DNA from: Bacteroidota bacterium
GTDB taxonomy: Bacteria; Bacteroidota; Bacteroidia; Bacteroidales; FEN-979
Length of the DNA stretch: 64,000 nt
Direction: 5' to 3'
NCBI GenBank assembly: GCA_026391715.1
Contig: JAPLDO010000022.1
Location: 1-64,000, forward strand
The number at the start of each line of letters is the position of its first letter. Positions within the stretch are counted from its first letter, which is position 1. Below are positions 19,992 through 30,780 of the stretch, one piece after another. The notes beneath the pieces are model-generated. The model made no database searches. It was given only the letters and a program-made list of their open reading frames with translations, and had not been told where the DNA came from. Made by a program: the position numbers and the translations under genes.

Positions 19992-22769
19992 ATGAATAAA
20001 ATCCTTAAATTCCTTTTTTCATCATCCCTGACACTTATTTTGCTGCTCATCCTGGGGGTCGCGCTGGGAATGGCAACTTTCATTGAAGAAAAATATGACA
20101 CGGCTACCGCCATGGATTTTGTTTACAAAGCCAAATGGTTTGAGTTCATTTTTCTCCTGCTGGTCATTAATCTTTTCGGGCATATCGTCAGGTTTAAGAT
20201 GCTGCAAAGGAAAAAATGGGCTGGACTTCTTTTTCATCTTGCATTTGTTCTGATTATAATCGGCGCCGGTATTACCCGGTACTTTGGATTTGAAGGAACC
20301 ATGCACATCCGTGAAGGAGAATCGTCCAATGTAATCTATTCCGATACGCCATATCTACAGATAACCGCTTCCGATCAGAATAACTATTTAATCTATGACA
20401 AACCATTTTTTATCAAAAGGTTCGGAAATACTGCCTTTCATGCTGAATACAATTCGCCGTCGAAAGGAAAGGTAACTTTCAACTTTGCTACATTCATCCC
20501 TGATAAGGATGCGCTTTTTGTGAATGTTTCGGTAAACGGTAAGCGCCATTTTGCCAAAGTTTCAGGAGGGTCGGAATATTTGCTGCAATTGCAGAAATTT
20601 GAGTTTGAAGGGTTGTCATTCCAGATTGGATATGGACAAAAACCTTTCAAATTGCCATTCTCCATTACGCTTAGGGATTTTATTCTCGACAGATACGCCG
20701 GTTCGATGAGTCCATCGTCTTATGCCAGTGAAGTCACCCTGACCGACAACCGGAGCAACTTCAGGGAAAATCGCCGGATATTTATGAACAACGTACTCGA
20801 TTACAAAATGTACAGGTTCTTTCAATCGTCTTATGACCGCGATGAACAAGGAACAATCCTCTCAGTTAACCATGATTTTTATGGAACCAATATCACCTAC
20901 CTCGGATATTTCCTCCTGACGCTCGGCTTCATATTTTCGTTATTTAATAAAACATCGCGCTTTCGTATCCTCGGTAAACAGATTACGGAAATCAGAAACC
21001 TGAGAAAAGCCGCAACCCTGGTATCCTTTCTTTTCTTTGGAATATCAGCCATTTCATATTCACAGAATGAAGTTTTCAAACCCGTTTCAGCAGAACATGC
21101 CGGAAAATTCGGACGGTTACAGGTTCAGACCATTGACGGGCGTTTCGAGCCGGTTCACACTATGGCTTATGATATCATGCATAAAATTTCAAGGCAGGAC
21201 AAGTTGGAAATTACCGGGAAAGGGGAGATGAATGCAATTCAGATAATCATTGATATGATGCTGGCGCCGGAATTCTGGAAGGAGCAGAAAATCATTTATA
21301 TCCGCGAGAAGTCTGTCAGGGATATCATTGGAATCAATGGGAAATACGCGTCTTTTATAGATTTCTTCGACGCCGGAAAACAATACAAATTGCAGAAATA
21401 TGCCGAGGAGGCATTCAGGAAAAAGCAATCAACCCAAAACAATTTCGACAAAGAGATCATCAGGGTTGATGAAAGATTGAACGTTTTTGCGATGGCTCTC
21501 AAAGGAACTATGCTCAAGCTCTTCCCCGAACAGGGAGCCGCCAATCACGAGTGGGTGAGCTGGAACGAACAAGGAGCGCGAATCCCTTTAACCGGAATCG
21601 TTACCGCCATCAATGAAGAGCTTCAGCTTGATCCGCTGAATTACACAAACCTTATGATCGCGTATATGGAAAGGGTTTCCAATGGCATTTCTACGGGTGA
21701 TTATTCCGGCGCCGACAAGGTTTTACAGTATATTGGGGATATTCAGCGAAACTCAGCAGGCGCTGACCTTCTGGCTTCGGACACAAAAGTCAATATGGAA
21801 ATTCTCTATAATAAACTCCAGATTTTCATCACACTCCGGAACATTTATGGTTTACTCAGCATCGTGCTGTTACTGCTCGCATTCATTGACAACCTGCGGC
21901 ATACGAAAAACAGAATCATTACTTTGCTGCTGAATATTTCAATTGCTGCGCTTGCCATTGCCTTCCTGTATCACACTTTCGGAATGGCTTTAAGATGGTA
22001 CTTATCAGGTCATGCGCCCTGGAGCAATGGCTATGAGTCATTGATTCTTATTGCCTGGGGCGGTTTGCTGGCAGGGTTCAGTTTTGCACGGTACTCGAAG
22101 ATTACCCTTGCAGCCACTACATTGCTTGCATTTTTTGTACTCATGACAGCGAGCCACAGCAGCTACGACCCGCAACTTACCAACCTGCAACCGGTTTTGA
22201 AATCCTACTGGCTTATAATTCACGTTGCCACCCTCACAATCAGTTATGGGTTTCTTGGTCTCGGCTTTATTCTCGGATTGATGAACCTCGTAATTGGTTT
22301 GTTCAAAACTGTAAAAAACCGTGAGCGCCTCAATCTTATAATCAGCGAACTCACAAAGATCAATGAAATGAACATTATCGTCGGACTTGTGCTGGCAACC
22401 ATCGGAACCTTCCTTGGCGGTGTTTGGGCAAACGAATCGTGGGGAAGGTACTGGGGATGGGACGCCAAGGAGACCTGGGCGCTGGTGATCGTGATCGCCT
22501 ACACCATCGTGCTTCACTTACGGTTTGTCCCAAAAATGCAAAGTAATTACACCTTCAATGTTGCCTCCATTTTTGGTTTTGGCAGCGTTATCATGACCTT
22601 TGTCGGCGTAAACTACTACCTCTCCAAAGGAATGCACAGTTACGGAGCCGGCGATACCCCGGTATTTCCATTGTGGGCATGGGGAATCATTCTGGCGATG
22701 TTATCTCTGATTTTTATTTCAGGGATTTATCAACATTCAATTGACACAAAAGCCCCGAAAAAGAGGTAG
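19992..22769 (+). CDS. Fused ResB-CcsA cytochrome c biogenesis protein
   Basis: 925 aa; N-terminal ResB-like TM/periplasmic region, C-terminal CcsA tryptophan-rich motif GGVWANESWGRYWGWDAKETWALV. Confidence 0.93.
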   Translation: MNKILKFLFSSSLTLILLLILGVALGMATFIEEKYDTATAMDFVYKAKWFEFIFLLLVINLFGHIVRFKMLQRKKWAGLLFHLAFVLIIIGAGITRYFGFEGTMHIREGESSNVIYSDTPYLQITASDQNNYLIYDKPFFIKRFGNTAFHAEYNSPSKGKVTFNFATFIPDKDALFVNVSVNGKRHFAKVSGGSEYLLQLQKFEFEGLSFQIGYGQKPFKLPFSITLRDFILDRYAGSMSPSSYASEVTLTDNRSNFRENRRIFMNNVLDYKMYRFFQSSYDRDEQGTILSVNHDFYGTNITYLGYFLLTLGFIFSLFNKTSRFRILGKQITEIRNLRKAATLVSFLFFGISAISYSQNEVFKPVSAEHAGKFGRLQVQTIDGRFEPVHTMAYDIMHKISRQDKLEITGKGEMNAIQIIIDMMLAPEFWKEQKIIYIREKSVRDIIGINGKYASFIDFFDAGKQYKLQKYAEEAFRKKQSTQNNFDKEIIRVDERLNVFAMALKGTMLKLFPEQGAANHEWVSWNEQGARIPLTGIVTAINEELQLDPLNYTNLMIAYMERVSNGISTGDYSGADKVLQYIGDIQRNSAGADLLASDTKVNMEILYNKLQIFITLRNIYGLLSIVLLLLAFIDNLRHTKNRIITLLLNISIAALAIAFLYHTFGMALRWYLSGHAPWSNGYESLILIAWGGLLAGFSFARYSKITLAATTLLAFFVLMTASHSSYDPQLTNLQPVLKSYWLIIHVATLTISYGFLGLGFILGLMNLVIGLFKTVKNRERLNLIISELTKINEMNIIVGLVLATIGTFLGGVWANESWGRYWGWDAKETWALVIVIAYTIVLHLRFVPKMQSNYTFNVASIFGFGSVIMTFVGVNYYLSKGMHSYGAGDTPVFPLWAWGIILAMLSLIFISGIYQHSIDTKAPKKR

Positions 22770-22887
22770 ATTTGAATGGTCAGAAAGAGGAATTGCATTT
22801 TAATCAGGAATCGTAATATTAATGGCAATCAGTTAGCGGATGAGTTTATTACGGATACGGGCTGCCCGAAAAATAAGAATTTGAACT

Positions 22888-23589
22888 ATGAAACAATCGC
22901 TTATAATATTTGTATTTTTATTATTACTTTTTTTATGCAATCTACCATCCTTTGGACAATCTAATTTACAACCAAATCCCACCATCCATAAGGTTGTCCT
23001 TCGGGAGGTTTTACAAACAACGAAATACACATATTTGAAAGTATCAGAGGATACAACACTGCACTGGCTGGCAGTACCCACAGTTGAATTTACTATTGGC
23101 GATACTTTGTATTACCAGGGCGGTTTGCTGATGCCCGATTTTAAAAGCAAGGAACTCAACAAAACCTTCGACAATGTTCTGTTTCTCGAAATAGTTAGCA
23201 AAACGCCGGAGGGTTCTAAGAAACCTTCAACGGTAACTCCCGATCACGGAGCCAAACCAAAACAATCGCGACTCGCTATCAGCGTTGAGCCTGCGCCTGA
23301 TGGGATTACCATCTCCGAATTGTTACGCAATAAAGAACAATATTCAGGTAAGGAGGTGCGCATCAGGGCGCAGGTGAGTAAGTTTAATGCCGGAATCATG
23401 GGGAAAAACTGGGTTCATCTACAGGATGGAACATCATTTGGCGAAAAATTTGATCTGACAGCCACAACAACCAATTCCACAGTTGCAACAGGCGATATTA
23501 TAACCATTGAAGGCAGGGTTACTCTGAACAAGGATTTTGGTTCCGGATATTTCTTTGAGGTGATATTAGAAGAGGCTATCGTCAGGTAA
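22888..23589 (+). CDS. Exported OB-fold protein
   Basis: 233 aa; signal peptide; C-terminal EVRIRAQVSKFNAGIMGKNWVHLQDGT...ATGDIITIEGRVTLNKDFGSGYFFEVILEEA, OB-like. Confidence 0.6.
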   Translation: MKQSLIIFVFLLLLFLCNLPSFGQSNLQPNPTIHKVVLREVLQTTKYTYLKVSEDTTLHWLAVPTVEFTIGDTLYYQGGLLMPDFKSKELNKTFDNVLFLEIVSKTPEGSKKPSTVTPDHGAKPKQSRLAISVEPAPDGITISELLRNKEQYSGKEVRIRAQVSKFNAGIMGKNWVHLQDGTSFGEKFDLTATTTNSTVATGDIITIEGRVTLNKDFGSGYFFEVILEEAIVR

Positions 23590-23591
23590 TT

Positions 23592-24719
23592 CTAAAAGGT
23601 TACGCCGGGAGCATCGGATTCAATACCTTTTGGCGTCATTAAGCGATGTAAAGACCTTCCTGAGCCTTTGAATAACCGAACGTTGCCAAATTCAAGCATA
23701 AGGCTGATTTCATGAGCGCCAACACTGCCTGACGGGATACCTGCAATTTGTTTATCGTAACAATATGTGAATTTGATACTCATATTTGCGGCAAAAGCAT
23801 AGCGGTATCCACCCATTAAAGCTATCGAAGCGGTTGTATGTGTCCCAAACAAACCCTTATACCATAAACCGAGATAGAGTCCATATCTGGTTGCGTTTAA
23901 TCCTGCAATAATTGCATCAAGCCCATGCTGATATTGAAAAATAATTGCCGGATTTATCTTCATTATTTGATCGTTCGCAGCAACGGTTCCGGAACGACAA
24001 TTTACAGCCCAAATCATATCGGCATGACCGATCCATTTTCTCGGCAGGGGAGCCTTTTCCGCCGGTAAAAAAGATTGATCAGGTTCAAAAAGATGATCAA
24101 CTGCCATACCAACAGTTCCTGAAACACACCCTTGTGAGCTAATAAACTGCACCAACCCGCCTATTGCAAAATCGGGCAGGTTTAAAACATTATTATCAGG
24201 CTGAATAAAACCGGAATCGTAAATGTTCCCGTACCGTTCAATTACCAGTTCCGACATCTTAAATTCATCCCAGGCTATATGCTTTTGAAGCCATGCCCCT
24301 TTTACGCCCAATTGCCCAACTATGGAATTTGCAAGCGGCACTCTTACTGCAAAAGAAACGCCGATGTTGTAGTTTTGAATAAAACCAAGCCCTTCATTGT
24401 CGGTGTTGAAAATTATACCGAATCCGCCTGATCCTGGAAGGTTTCTGTCGGCAATATCAGCGCTGAGATAATATGACCGTAGTGTTGTTGCAAGCGCCGG
24501 ACCCTGATTGCGCGTAGAAAACCGAATATGCAAACCATTAGAAAAACCTGTAAAGGCAGGATTATAATATAAAGGCGTATTGGAGAATTGGGTGTAAATT
24601 GGATCCTGCCCGAAAAGCGTTTGCGCCAAGGCGGGAAGACAGATAAAAAAATAAAAAATATATTGTTTCTTAATTGACAAGGAACCGTTTTGATTAATTA
24701 CGTTTTTAGATTCTGACAA
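23592..24719 (-). CDS. PorP/SprF family membrane protein
   Basis: 375 aa; GQDPIYTQFSNTPLYYNPAFTGFSNGLHIRFSTRNQGP, a PorP/SprF N-terminus. Confidence 0.88.
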   Translation of the reverse strand: MSESKNVINQNGSLSIKKQYIFYFFICLPALAQTLFGQDPIYTQFSNTPLYYNPAFTGFSNGLHIRFSTRNQGPALATTLRSYYLSADIADRNLPGSGGFGIIFNTDNEGLGFIQNYNIGVSFAVRVPLANSIVGQLGVKGAWLQKHIAWDEFKMSELVIERYGNIYDSGFIQPDNNVLNLPDFAIGGLVQFISSQGCVSGTVGMAVDHLFEPDQSFLPAEKAPLPRKWIGHADMIWAVNCRSGTVAANDQIMKINPAIIFQYQHGLDAIIAGLNATRYGLYLGLWYKGLFGTHTTASIALMGGYRYAFAANMSIKFTYCYDKQIAGIPSGSVGAHEISLMLEFGNVRLFKGSGRSLHRLMTPKGIESDAPGVTF

Positions 24720-24751
24720 TATTCATTAATTGTGATGAATATGCCTGAATT

Positions 24752-25213
24752 CTAAAGAAACCGCATAATTTCCGCAGCATGCTCCTTTTCCTCATCAATA
24801 ACCTGTTGAACAAGACGTTTTGAATCGCTCCTGGTGCATTTAAGCAGTTCGGTGTAAAAAGCAACGCTGTCATTTTCAAATTGAAATGCAATTTTCAACC
24901 CTTCCCTGGGGGTTTTAATGGTCATAGCGAGGTTTTTTCCTGTGTCCGGTTTGCCGAAAATATGCGATTCAGCCAAATGGTTGATGTAATCAGAGGCATC
25001 CTCAGCCTCGAAATCGAAACTCTCGGCGTCGAACTTTTCTGCCAGTTTCTGAAAAATCGAGATGTGAAGCAACTCCTTTTCTGCCAAATCGAAAAACAGA
25101 CCCTTGATATCGCTGCTTTCTTCGATCATTTCTGCGGCGGCAGTGTAAAATTCGTTGCCGTTTTCTTCAATCCTGACGGCAATTTCCACAATCTCTTGTC
25201 CTGAATAATACAT
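24752..25213 (-). CDS. Ferritin-like/rubrerythrin-type protein
   Basis: 153 aa; EIAVRIEENGNEFYTAAAEM...FFDLAEKELLHISIF...FENDSVAFYTELL...VIDEEKEHAAEIM, paired E..EH motifs. Confidence 0.85.
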   Translation of the reverse strand: MYYSGQEIVEIAVRIEENGNEFYTAAAEMIEESSDIKGLFFDLAEKELLHISIFQKLAEKFDAESFDFEAEDASDYINHLAESHIFGKPDTGKNLAMTIKTPREGLKIAFQFENDSVAFYTELLKCTRSDSKRLVQQVIDEEKEHAAEIMRFL

Positions 25214-25511
25214 GGTGTTTGGTTTTAATGAGCAAACTTACGGAATATTTCTATGTAGGGGAAAAATCAAAGTGATAGTTTTGCGGTAAATATGAAAATA
25301 ACTTAACCGCTTCGGGGTTTAAAATGGGTCTTCTTGCAATAAATCAGATCAGCAATAAAACTTTTTCGATAACAAGCGGGATTGACCTGAAAATCTGTAA
25401 TTTTGAACCTTCTTCGAAAAGTCAGCAAAAATTATTCGTCAATGCGACTTTGCGAGAACCAAATAATTGACAGAGTATTATCTTCAGTTTACAAAAACAA
25501 AATGATATCCG

Positions 25512-26702
25512 ATGAATAATAGTTCCACATCAAACATTAAAATTCTTGTCGTTGACGATGAAATTGACCTGGAACCCTTGGTTCGTCAAAAATTTCGCCG
25601 TCAAATCCGCGAAGGCGTTTACAACTTCGTTTTTGCTTTTAACGGTTTGGAAGCATTAACCAAACTTATCGAATTTCCTGAAATTGGAATCATCCTCTCA
25701 GATATTAACATGCCGGAAATGGACGGTCTGACTTTGCTTTCAAAGTTAAAGGAGTTGAAAAATCCGGGGTTGAAAACAGTTATAGTTTCAGCTTATGGCG
25801 ACATGGACAATATAAGAACTGCCATGAACCGAGGGGCTTTTGATTTTGTTACTAAACCGGTCAATTTTGAAGATCTTGAAATTACCATTAATAAAACCCT
25901 TGATGAAATCCTTCTAATCCGCCGTTCCATTGAAGAACATGACCAGTTAATTTTAATTCAACAGGATTTAAACACAGCCCGTGAAATTCAGCAGGCTATA
26001 TTGCCAAAGGTTTTTCCGCCCTTTCCGCTGCGTACCGAATTTAACATTCATGCCTCAATGGTTGCCGCGAAGGAGGTGGGAGGCGATTTCTTCGATTTTT
26101 TCCTTATTGACCATAACCGCATCGGTTTCGTAATCGGCGACGTTTCGGGCAAAGGCGTACCTGCCGCCATTTTTATGGCAGTGAGCCGCACGCTCATAAG
26201 AGCTACAGGATTGAAAGGAATCCCAACCGACGAATGCATGCATTACGTTAACAACCTGCTTTGCAACGAAAGTGTTTCATGTATGTTTGTCACCGTTTTT
26301 TATGGCATTCTGAATACTCTCACCGGCGAGGTGGAATATGTAAATGCAGGTCATAACCCACCGTACCTTCTTTCAAACGGCGGCATCAGAAAACTCGAAA
26401 TGACAGGCGGCGTAATCCTTGGGTGCATGGAGGAGTTTAAGTATAAATCGGCAAAAATACAACTTGCGCCGGGGGATCGCCTTTTTCTTTATACCGACGG
26501 GGTAACGGAAGCTTTCAATACGCAGGACGAGGCTTACGGCGATGATCGGCTTGAGGCTTTTCTGAAACAGCGCATCAACAGCCCGATTGATGAAATCGTT
26601 AAAGAATCGCTCATCGAAGTTAATTCCTTTTCAACCGGAATGGCTCAGTCGGATGATATTACTTTACTTGCCATATCCTACCATGGCAGCGACCGTACAT
26701 GA
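25512..26702 (+). CDS. Response regulator receiver - PP2C/SpoIIE serine phosphatase
   Basis: 396 aa; REC domain ILVVDDEIDLEP...ILSDINMPEMDG...FVTKP; then AREIQQAILPK, AAKEVGGDFFDFF, IGDVSGKGVPAAIFMA, LYTDGVTEAFN. Confidence 0.94.
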   Translation: MNNSSTSNIKILVVDDEIDLEPLVRQKFRRQIREGVYNFVFAFNGLEALTKLIEFPEIGIILSDINMPEMDGLTLLSKLKELKNPGLKTVIVSAYGDMDNIRTAMNRGAFDFVTKPVNFEDLEITINKTLDEILLIRRSIEEHDQLILIQQDLNTAREIQQAILPKVFPPFPLRTEFNIHASMVAAKEVGGDFFDFFLIDHNRIGFVIGDVSGKGVPAAIFMAVSRTLIRATGLKGIPTDECMHYVNNLLCNESVSCMFVTVFYGILNTLTGEVEYVNAGHNPPYLLSNGGIRKLEMTGGVILGCMEEFKYKSAKIQLAPGDRLFLYTDGVTEAFNTQDEAYGDDRLEAFLKQRINSPIDEIVKESLIEVNSFSTGMAQSDDITLLAISYHGSDRT

Positions 26703-26719
26703 TGATTTACTGATTTTTC

Positions 26720-27931
26720 ATGGAAATAAAAAGTCTGAAATGGCGTGTTTTTGATCTATTCGAAATCCATGGAAGGGTTGATGGGCTAACCTCCCCGGAG
26801 CTTAAACGAACTTTCGACAACGAAGCTACAGCCGGGCGGCGGAAGTTGATAATTGACCTTTCTCACGTTACATACATAAGCAGCGCCGGACTGCGCGTAA
26901 TTCTTCAGACACACAAATCTCTTAAACAAATCGGCGGGGAATTAATACTCGTTTCTGCTCCACACGCAGTAATGGAAGTATTCAGGGTTAGCGGGATGAC
27001 CGGCTTTTTCACTATTCTTCCCGATTTGAAATCGCTCCACGCGCTCGAAAATGATATCGCAGATGTTGCCGAAACCAAAGAAATTACCATCGAAGGCATC
27101 GTGTTCGAAGAGCTAAAAAAATCCAACGTTCCGGGTCTTCTTTTTTCCATCGGAGATAATGATAAGATGAAAACTGCTTCTTATTCCAAATCCGATGTTG
27201 TTACAATAAAACCCGCTGAAATAAAATACGGCGCCGGGTTGGCTGCTTTGGGCGACGATTTTGGGGAATATCAGACGCTGTTTGGCGAATCAATAGTAAT
27301 CGGACGTCATTTTTTTTCCTACCCAGCGGTGTTGAAACCGGTTATTGATTATTCTTACTTCCAGCCGGAATCGGTTCACTCATTGAATTTTCTTAATGGA
27401 TTCGGGTTCTCCGGCGAATTTTCCCGGATTTTACGTTTCGCTCCAGATCAAGCCCCCAAAAGCGTTGAAAATCTTTTAAAAGCCGCCGGAAATATTGCTG
27501 AATCCAATCTTTTCGGAGTGGTTATCCTTGGCGTCAGCGGAGGAATTGAAGGTATGCATCTTAAAAAAGCGCCTGTTGTTGCAAACCGCCTTACACGAGG
27601 AACTATTTTCGACGCCGGCAATTTTTCGCATTGGATGAACTTTTCGCTGGAGCCTGAAGATATTAATAAAACTATTGTGGCTTGCGGTATTTTCCTGAAA
27701 AACACTGAAACTGCGACGGAAAACGAAAAGAAATTTTTCCCTGTATCGGGCAACGCCCACCTTCACGCAATCGCGCTTGAAAATGGCTTATGGAGCAACC
27801 ATATCCTCGAATTTGAAAAGGAACTTCTGCGGGTCGCAAAAGAATTTAACGCCGAAAAGGTATTGCACCTGCTTCCCGCTTCGCGACTTAAAAACGGTTT
27901 CATTGGAATAATAAACCTGGAGGTAGCCTGA
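26720..27931 (+). CDS. STAS-domain protein with long uncharacterised C-terminal region
   Basis: 403 aa; STAS core GRVDGLTSPELKRTFD...LIIDLSHVTYISSAGLRVILQTHKSLKQIGGEL; roughly 270 aa C-terminal extension not recognised. Confidence 0.88.
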   Translation: MEIKSLKWRVFDLFEIHGRVDGLTSPELKRTFDNEATAGRRKLIIDLSHVTYISSAGLRVILQTHKSLKQIGGELILVSAPHAVMEVFRVSGMTGFFTILPDLKSLHALENDIADVAETKEITIEGIVFEELKKSNVPGLLFSIGDNDKMKTASYSKSDVVTIKPAEIKYGAGLAALGDDFGEYQTLFGESIVIGRHFFSYPAVLKPVIDYSYFQPESVHSLNFLNGFGFSGEFSRILRFAPDQAPKSVENLLKAAGNIAESNLFGVVILGVSGGIEGMHLKKAPVVANRLTRGTIFDAGNFSHWMNFSLEPEDINKTIVACGIFLKNTETATENEKKFFPVSGNAHLHAIALENGLWSNHILEFEKELLRVAKEFNAEKVLHLLPASRLKNGFIGIINLEVA

Positions 27932-30780
27932 TGGAACTGTGGATTGGCGCCGTAAACCTTGGGATTTTGTATGCCTTCATGGCAATCGGAACCTTTATAA
28001 CCTATAAACTCTATTCGTTTCCCGATATAACCATTGATGGAACCTTTGCCACCGGCGCGGCTGTTGCATCAATCCTGATTGTGGATGGGTGGAATCCGCT
28101 TCTCGTTCTTCCGGTTGCTTTTCTCGTTGGTTCTCTCGCAGGATTTATTACAGGATTTATCCATACCCGGTTCAAAATTGAAGGATTGCTTGCCGGTATT
28201 CTGGTAATGACCGGACTGTACTCGGTAAACCTGCATATCATGGGAAAGTCGAACATCCCGCTGCTTACCAGCAAAACCTTCGTTTCTATTCTTTCCTCAG
28301 TAAATCCGGGTTTGCCGCCTGAACTGTGGACATGCTTTTTTCTCGTTGCCGCGATGCTTTTCTTCTGGATTCTCGTTTCGCTGTTTCTGAAAACCGACTT
28401 CGGATTAACCATGCGCGCTACCGGCAATAATCCGGTTATGGTGGCGGCGCAGGGAGTTTCGGTGAACAGGATTAAAATTTTCGGCGTCGCCATTGCCAAT
28501 GGTTTTGTTGGAATTTCAGGAGCTTTGATTGCCCAGTACCAGGGATTTGCCGATATCGGAATGGGAATCGGATCAATTATCTTCAGTCTCGCCGCTGTTA
28601 TAATCGGAGAAGCTATTCTGCGTAGCCGTTCCGTGTTTGTCCAGGTTCTTGGGGTGATTATCGGTTCGGTCATTTTCCGGCTCGCCGTGGCATTCGCGCT
28701 CAATGTTGGCATGAATCCTAACGACCTGAAGCTGATTACCGCTGTTTTCGTTCTGTTTACTCTCGTTGCTACCGGGGCTTTTGGAAAAAACTCATCCGGC
28801 TTCATGAAGAAAGTTTACAACTGGCTCCGTATAAAAAACCGGAGGATTTTCCTTTTCCTTGGATTGACTATTCTCATCGCAGGTTATTTCATTGGTAAAC
28901 AAATGATTTTCCCTTCAGAACGAAATCACATGGTGAAGATTGGCGTAGTGTTGGCAAACCAGAGCGACATCCTTACCAAAACCCGCGACGGACTTTACAG
29001 CGAGCTTACCCGACTTGGGTACGTCAATGGAAAAAATTGCGTTATCCTTGAACAGAACGCCGAGGGCGATATCCCTACAAACCTCACCATCATTGACCAT
29101 TTTATACATCAAAAGGTTGATATTTTCATTCCAATTTCCACTGCCTCCACGCAGGCTGCGCTGAATAAAATCAAAAACCGTCCGATTGTTTTTGCAACCG
29201 TTGCAAATCCGTTTATGATTGGCGCGGGAACATCGCCTGTGAACCATCCGCCCAACATCACCGGCGTTTACGGAGCATCGCCGATTAAAGAATTATTAGC
29301 GATTTTCCGTCAGATGTACCGCGGAAAGGTTAAAATTGGCGTTATTTATAATCCCGCCTATCCCAATACGGTTTCAAATCTGAAGGATATGAAGACGGCG
29401 CTTGAAAACGACAAGGATATCCGTCTGGAAGAGGCAACGGTTTCTAATTCCAATGATGTTTACCAGGCCGCTCTCGCCATTGCGAACAGAGACGTTGCCG
29501 CCTTTGTTCTGATCAACGACCTCACTGTTTTCAATTCCTTTGAATCGGTCGTAAGGGTTTCGAAAAACAACGAAATTCCGATTTTCACCTGCGACGCCGA
29601 AAGGCTGAAAGATGGCGCGCTTATAGTTTACGGCTATGAATATTACGGAAGCGGAATGCAGGCTGCTCATCTGGTCAACAGGATTATCCGTGGCGAAAGT
29701 CCGCAAAATATCCCGTTTGAAAAGTATAAGATATTAACTTATGGATTAAACTATGATGTAGCGAGAGAACTTAGTACGCCAATTCCGGCTGCGATACGCC
29801 TCGCTGCTGATTCCTGGGTTAGGGATGGTATTTTGACCAGACCGGCATTTACGCTTCCACCCGATCCAGAGTTGTGGCGCGAAAAAAAGGTGGCGCTGTT
29901 TCAGTTTAGCAGCAGCTCGTTACTTGACATGAGCATGCATGGCTTCAATCAGCAAATCAACAGTTTTGCCGCAGAGCGCTCAATCAAATTTAAGATGGAG
30001 GAGTACAATGCTCATGGCGATTTTTCGACAGGGCAAAGCATTGCGACCGCCATTGTTGAAAAAAACTATGATTATGTTGTCACCTTCTCAACTCTCGCGC
30101 TTCAGATAATGGCAAGCGTCAACAAAAAAATCCCGCACGTTTTCTGTGCCGTTACCGATCCGATTAAAGCCGGTGTTGCCACAACATTAAGCGACCATCA
30201 GCAAAATCTTACAGGGCTTGCTACGCCGCAGCCGGTTGAAGCGACAATAAAATTAATGCGTCAGGTATTTCCTTTTGCAAAAAAAATTGGGATGATCTGG
30301 AATACCAGCGAGGTGAATTCTGAAATTTGTACCATAAAAGCCCGCGCAGCCTGTAAACAGTATGGATTTCAGTTGACAGAGCGGACAATTACCACCCTGG
30401 ACGACCTCGACGACGCCAGAAAATCTATCGTCAGTTCCGGGATAGATATCTTTTTTATCTCCGGCGATGTGATGATATCTCAGGTAATACCGCAACTTGC
30501 AAAACCGATGACCCAGGAAAAGATACCGTTTTTTTCAAATACCGCAGAGGATGTAAACTCCGGAACTTTTATCAGCCTCGGCGCCGATTATTCGCAGGTT
30601 GGGGAAAAAGCTGCCGAAGTTTTTATTGGCGTGGTGAAAGGGACAAATCCAAAAGATATTCCCATCGAATTGTATGTGCCATTTTCACTGGGAATTAATC
30701 TGAATCTCGCAAAAGAATTTGGAGTAGCTATTCCCGATACAATGATCAGCGCCGCAAAAATAGTAGTCCGCCAGCCATGA
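27931..30780 (+). CDS. ABC transporter permease fused to two tandem ABC_sub_bind-type substrate-binding domains
   Basis: 949 aa; residues about 1-300 resemble LivH/TrpY-type permease (PDITIDGTFATGAAVAS, MRATGNNPVMVAAQGVSVNRIKIFGVAIANG); a TM anchor; then two repeated domains with GVVLANQSD...LTRLGYVNGKNC...ATVANPF and VALFQFSSSS...AVTDPIKAGV. Confidence 0.9.
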   Translation: MELWIGAVNLGILYAFMAIGTFITYKLYSFPDITIDGTFATGAAVASILIVDGWNPLLVLPVAFLVGSLAGFITGFIHTRFKIEGLLAGILVMTGLYSVNLHIMGKSNIPLLTSKTFVSILSSVNPGLPPELWTCFFLVAAMLFFWILVSLFLKTDFGLTMRATGNNPVMVAAQGVSVNRIKIFGVAIANGFVGISGALIAQYQGFADIGMGIGSIIFSLAAVIIGEAILRSRSVFVQVLGVIIGSVIFRLAVAFALNVGMNPNDLKLITAVFVLFTLVATGAFGKNSSGFMKKVYNWLRIKNRRIFLFLGLTILIAGYFIGKQMIFPSERNHMVKIGVVLANQSDILTKTRDGLYSELTRLGYVNGKNCVILEQNAEGDIPTNLTIIDHFIHQKVDIFIPISTASTQAALNKIKNRPIVFATVANPFMIGAGTSPVNHPPNITGVYGASPIKELLAIFRQMYRGKVKIGVIYNPAYPNTVSNLKDMKTALENDKDIRLEEATVSNSNDVYQAALAIANRDVAAFVLINDLTVFNSFESVVRVSKNNEIPIFTCDAERLKDGALIVYGYEYYGSGMQAAHLVNRIIRGESPQNIPFEKYKILTYGLNYDVARELSTPIPAAIRLAADSWVRDGILTRPAFTLPPDPELWREKKVALFQFSSSSLLDMSMHGFNQQINSFAAERSIKFKMEEYNAHGDFSTGQSIATAIVEKNYDYVVTFSTLALQIMASVNKKIPHVFCAVTDPIKAGVATTLSDHQQNLTGLATPQPVEATIKLMRQVFPFAKKIGMIWNTSEVNSEICTIKARAACKQYGFQLTERTITTLDDLDDARKSIVSSGIDIFFISGDVMISQVIPQLAKPMTQEKIPFFSNTAEDVNSGTFISLGADYSQVGEKAAEVFIGVVKGTNPKDIPIELYVPFSLGINLNLAKEFGVAIPDTMISAAKIVVRQP

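Noticed and set aside
22038-22517. 159-aa minus-strand ORF
   Set aside because: Antisense to the CcsA domain coding sequence.
28011-28805. 264-aa minus-strand ORF
   Set aside because: Antisense shadow of the permease domain; low-complexity composition, no motifs.
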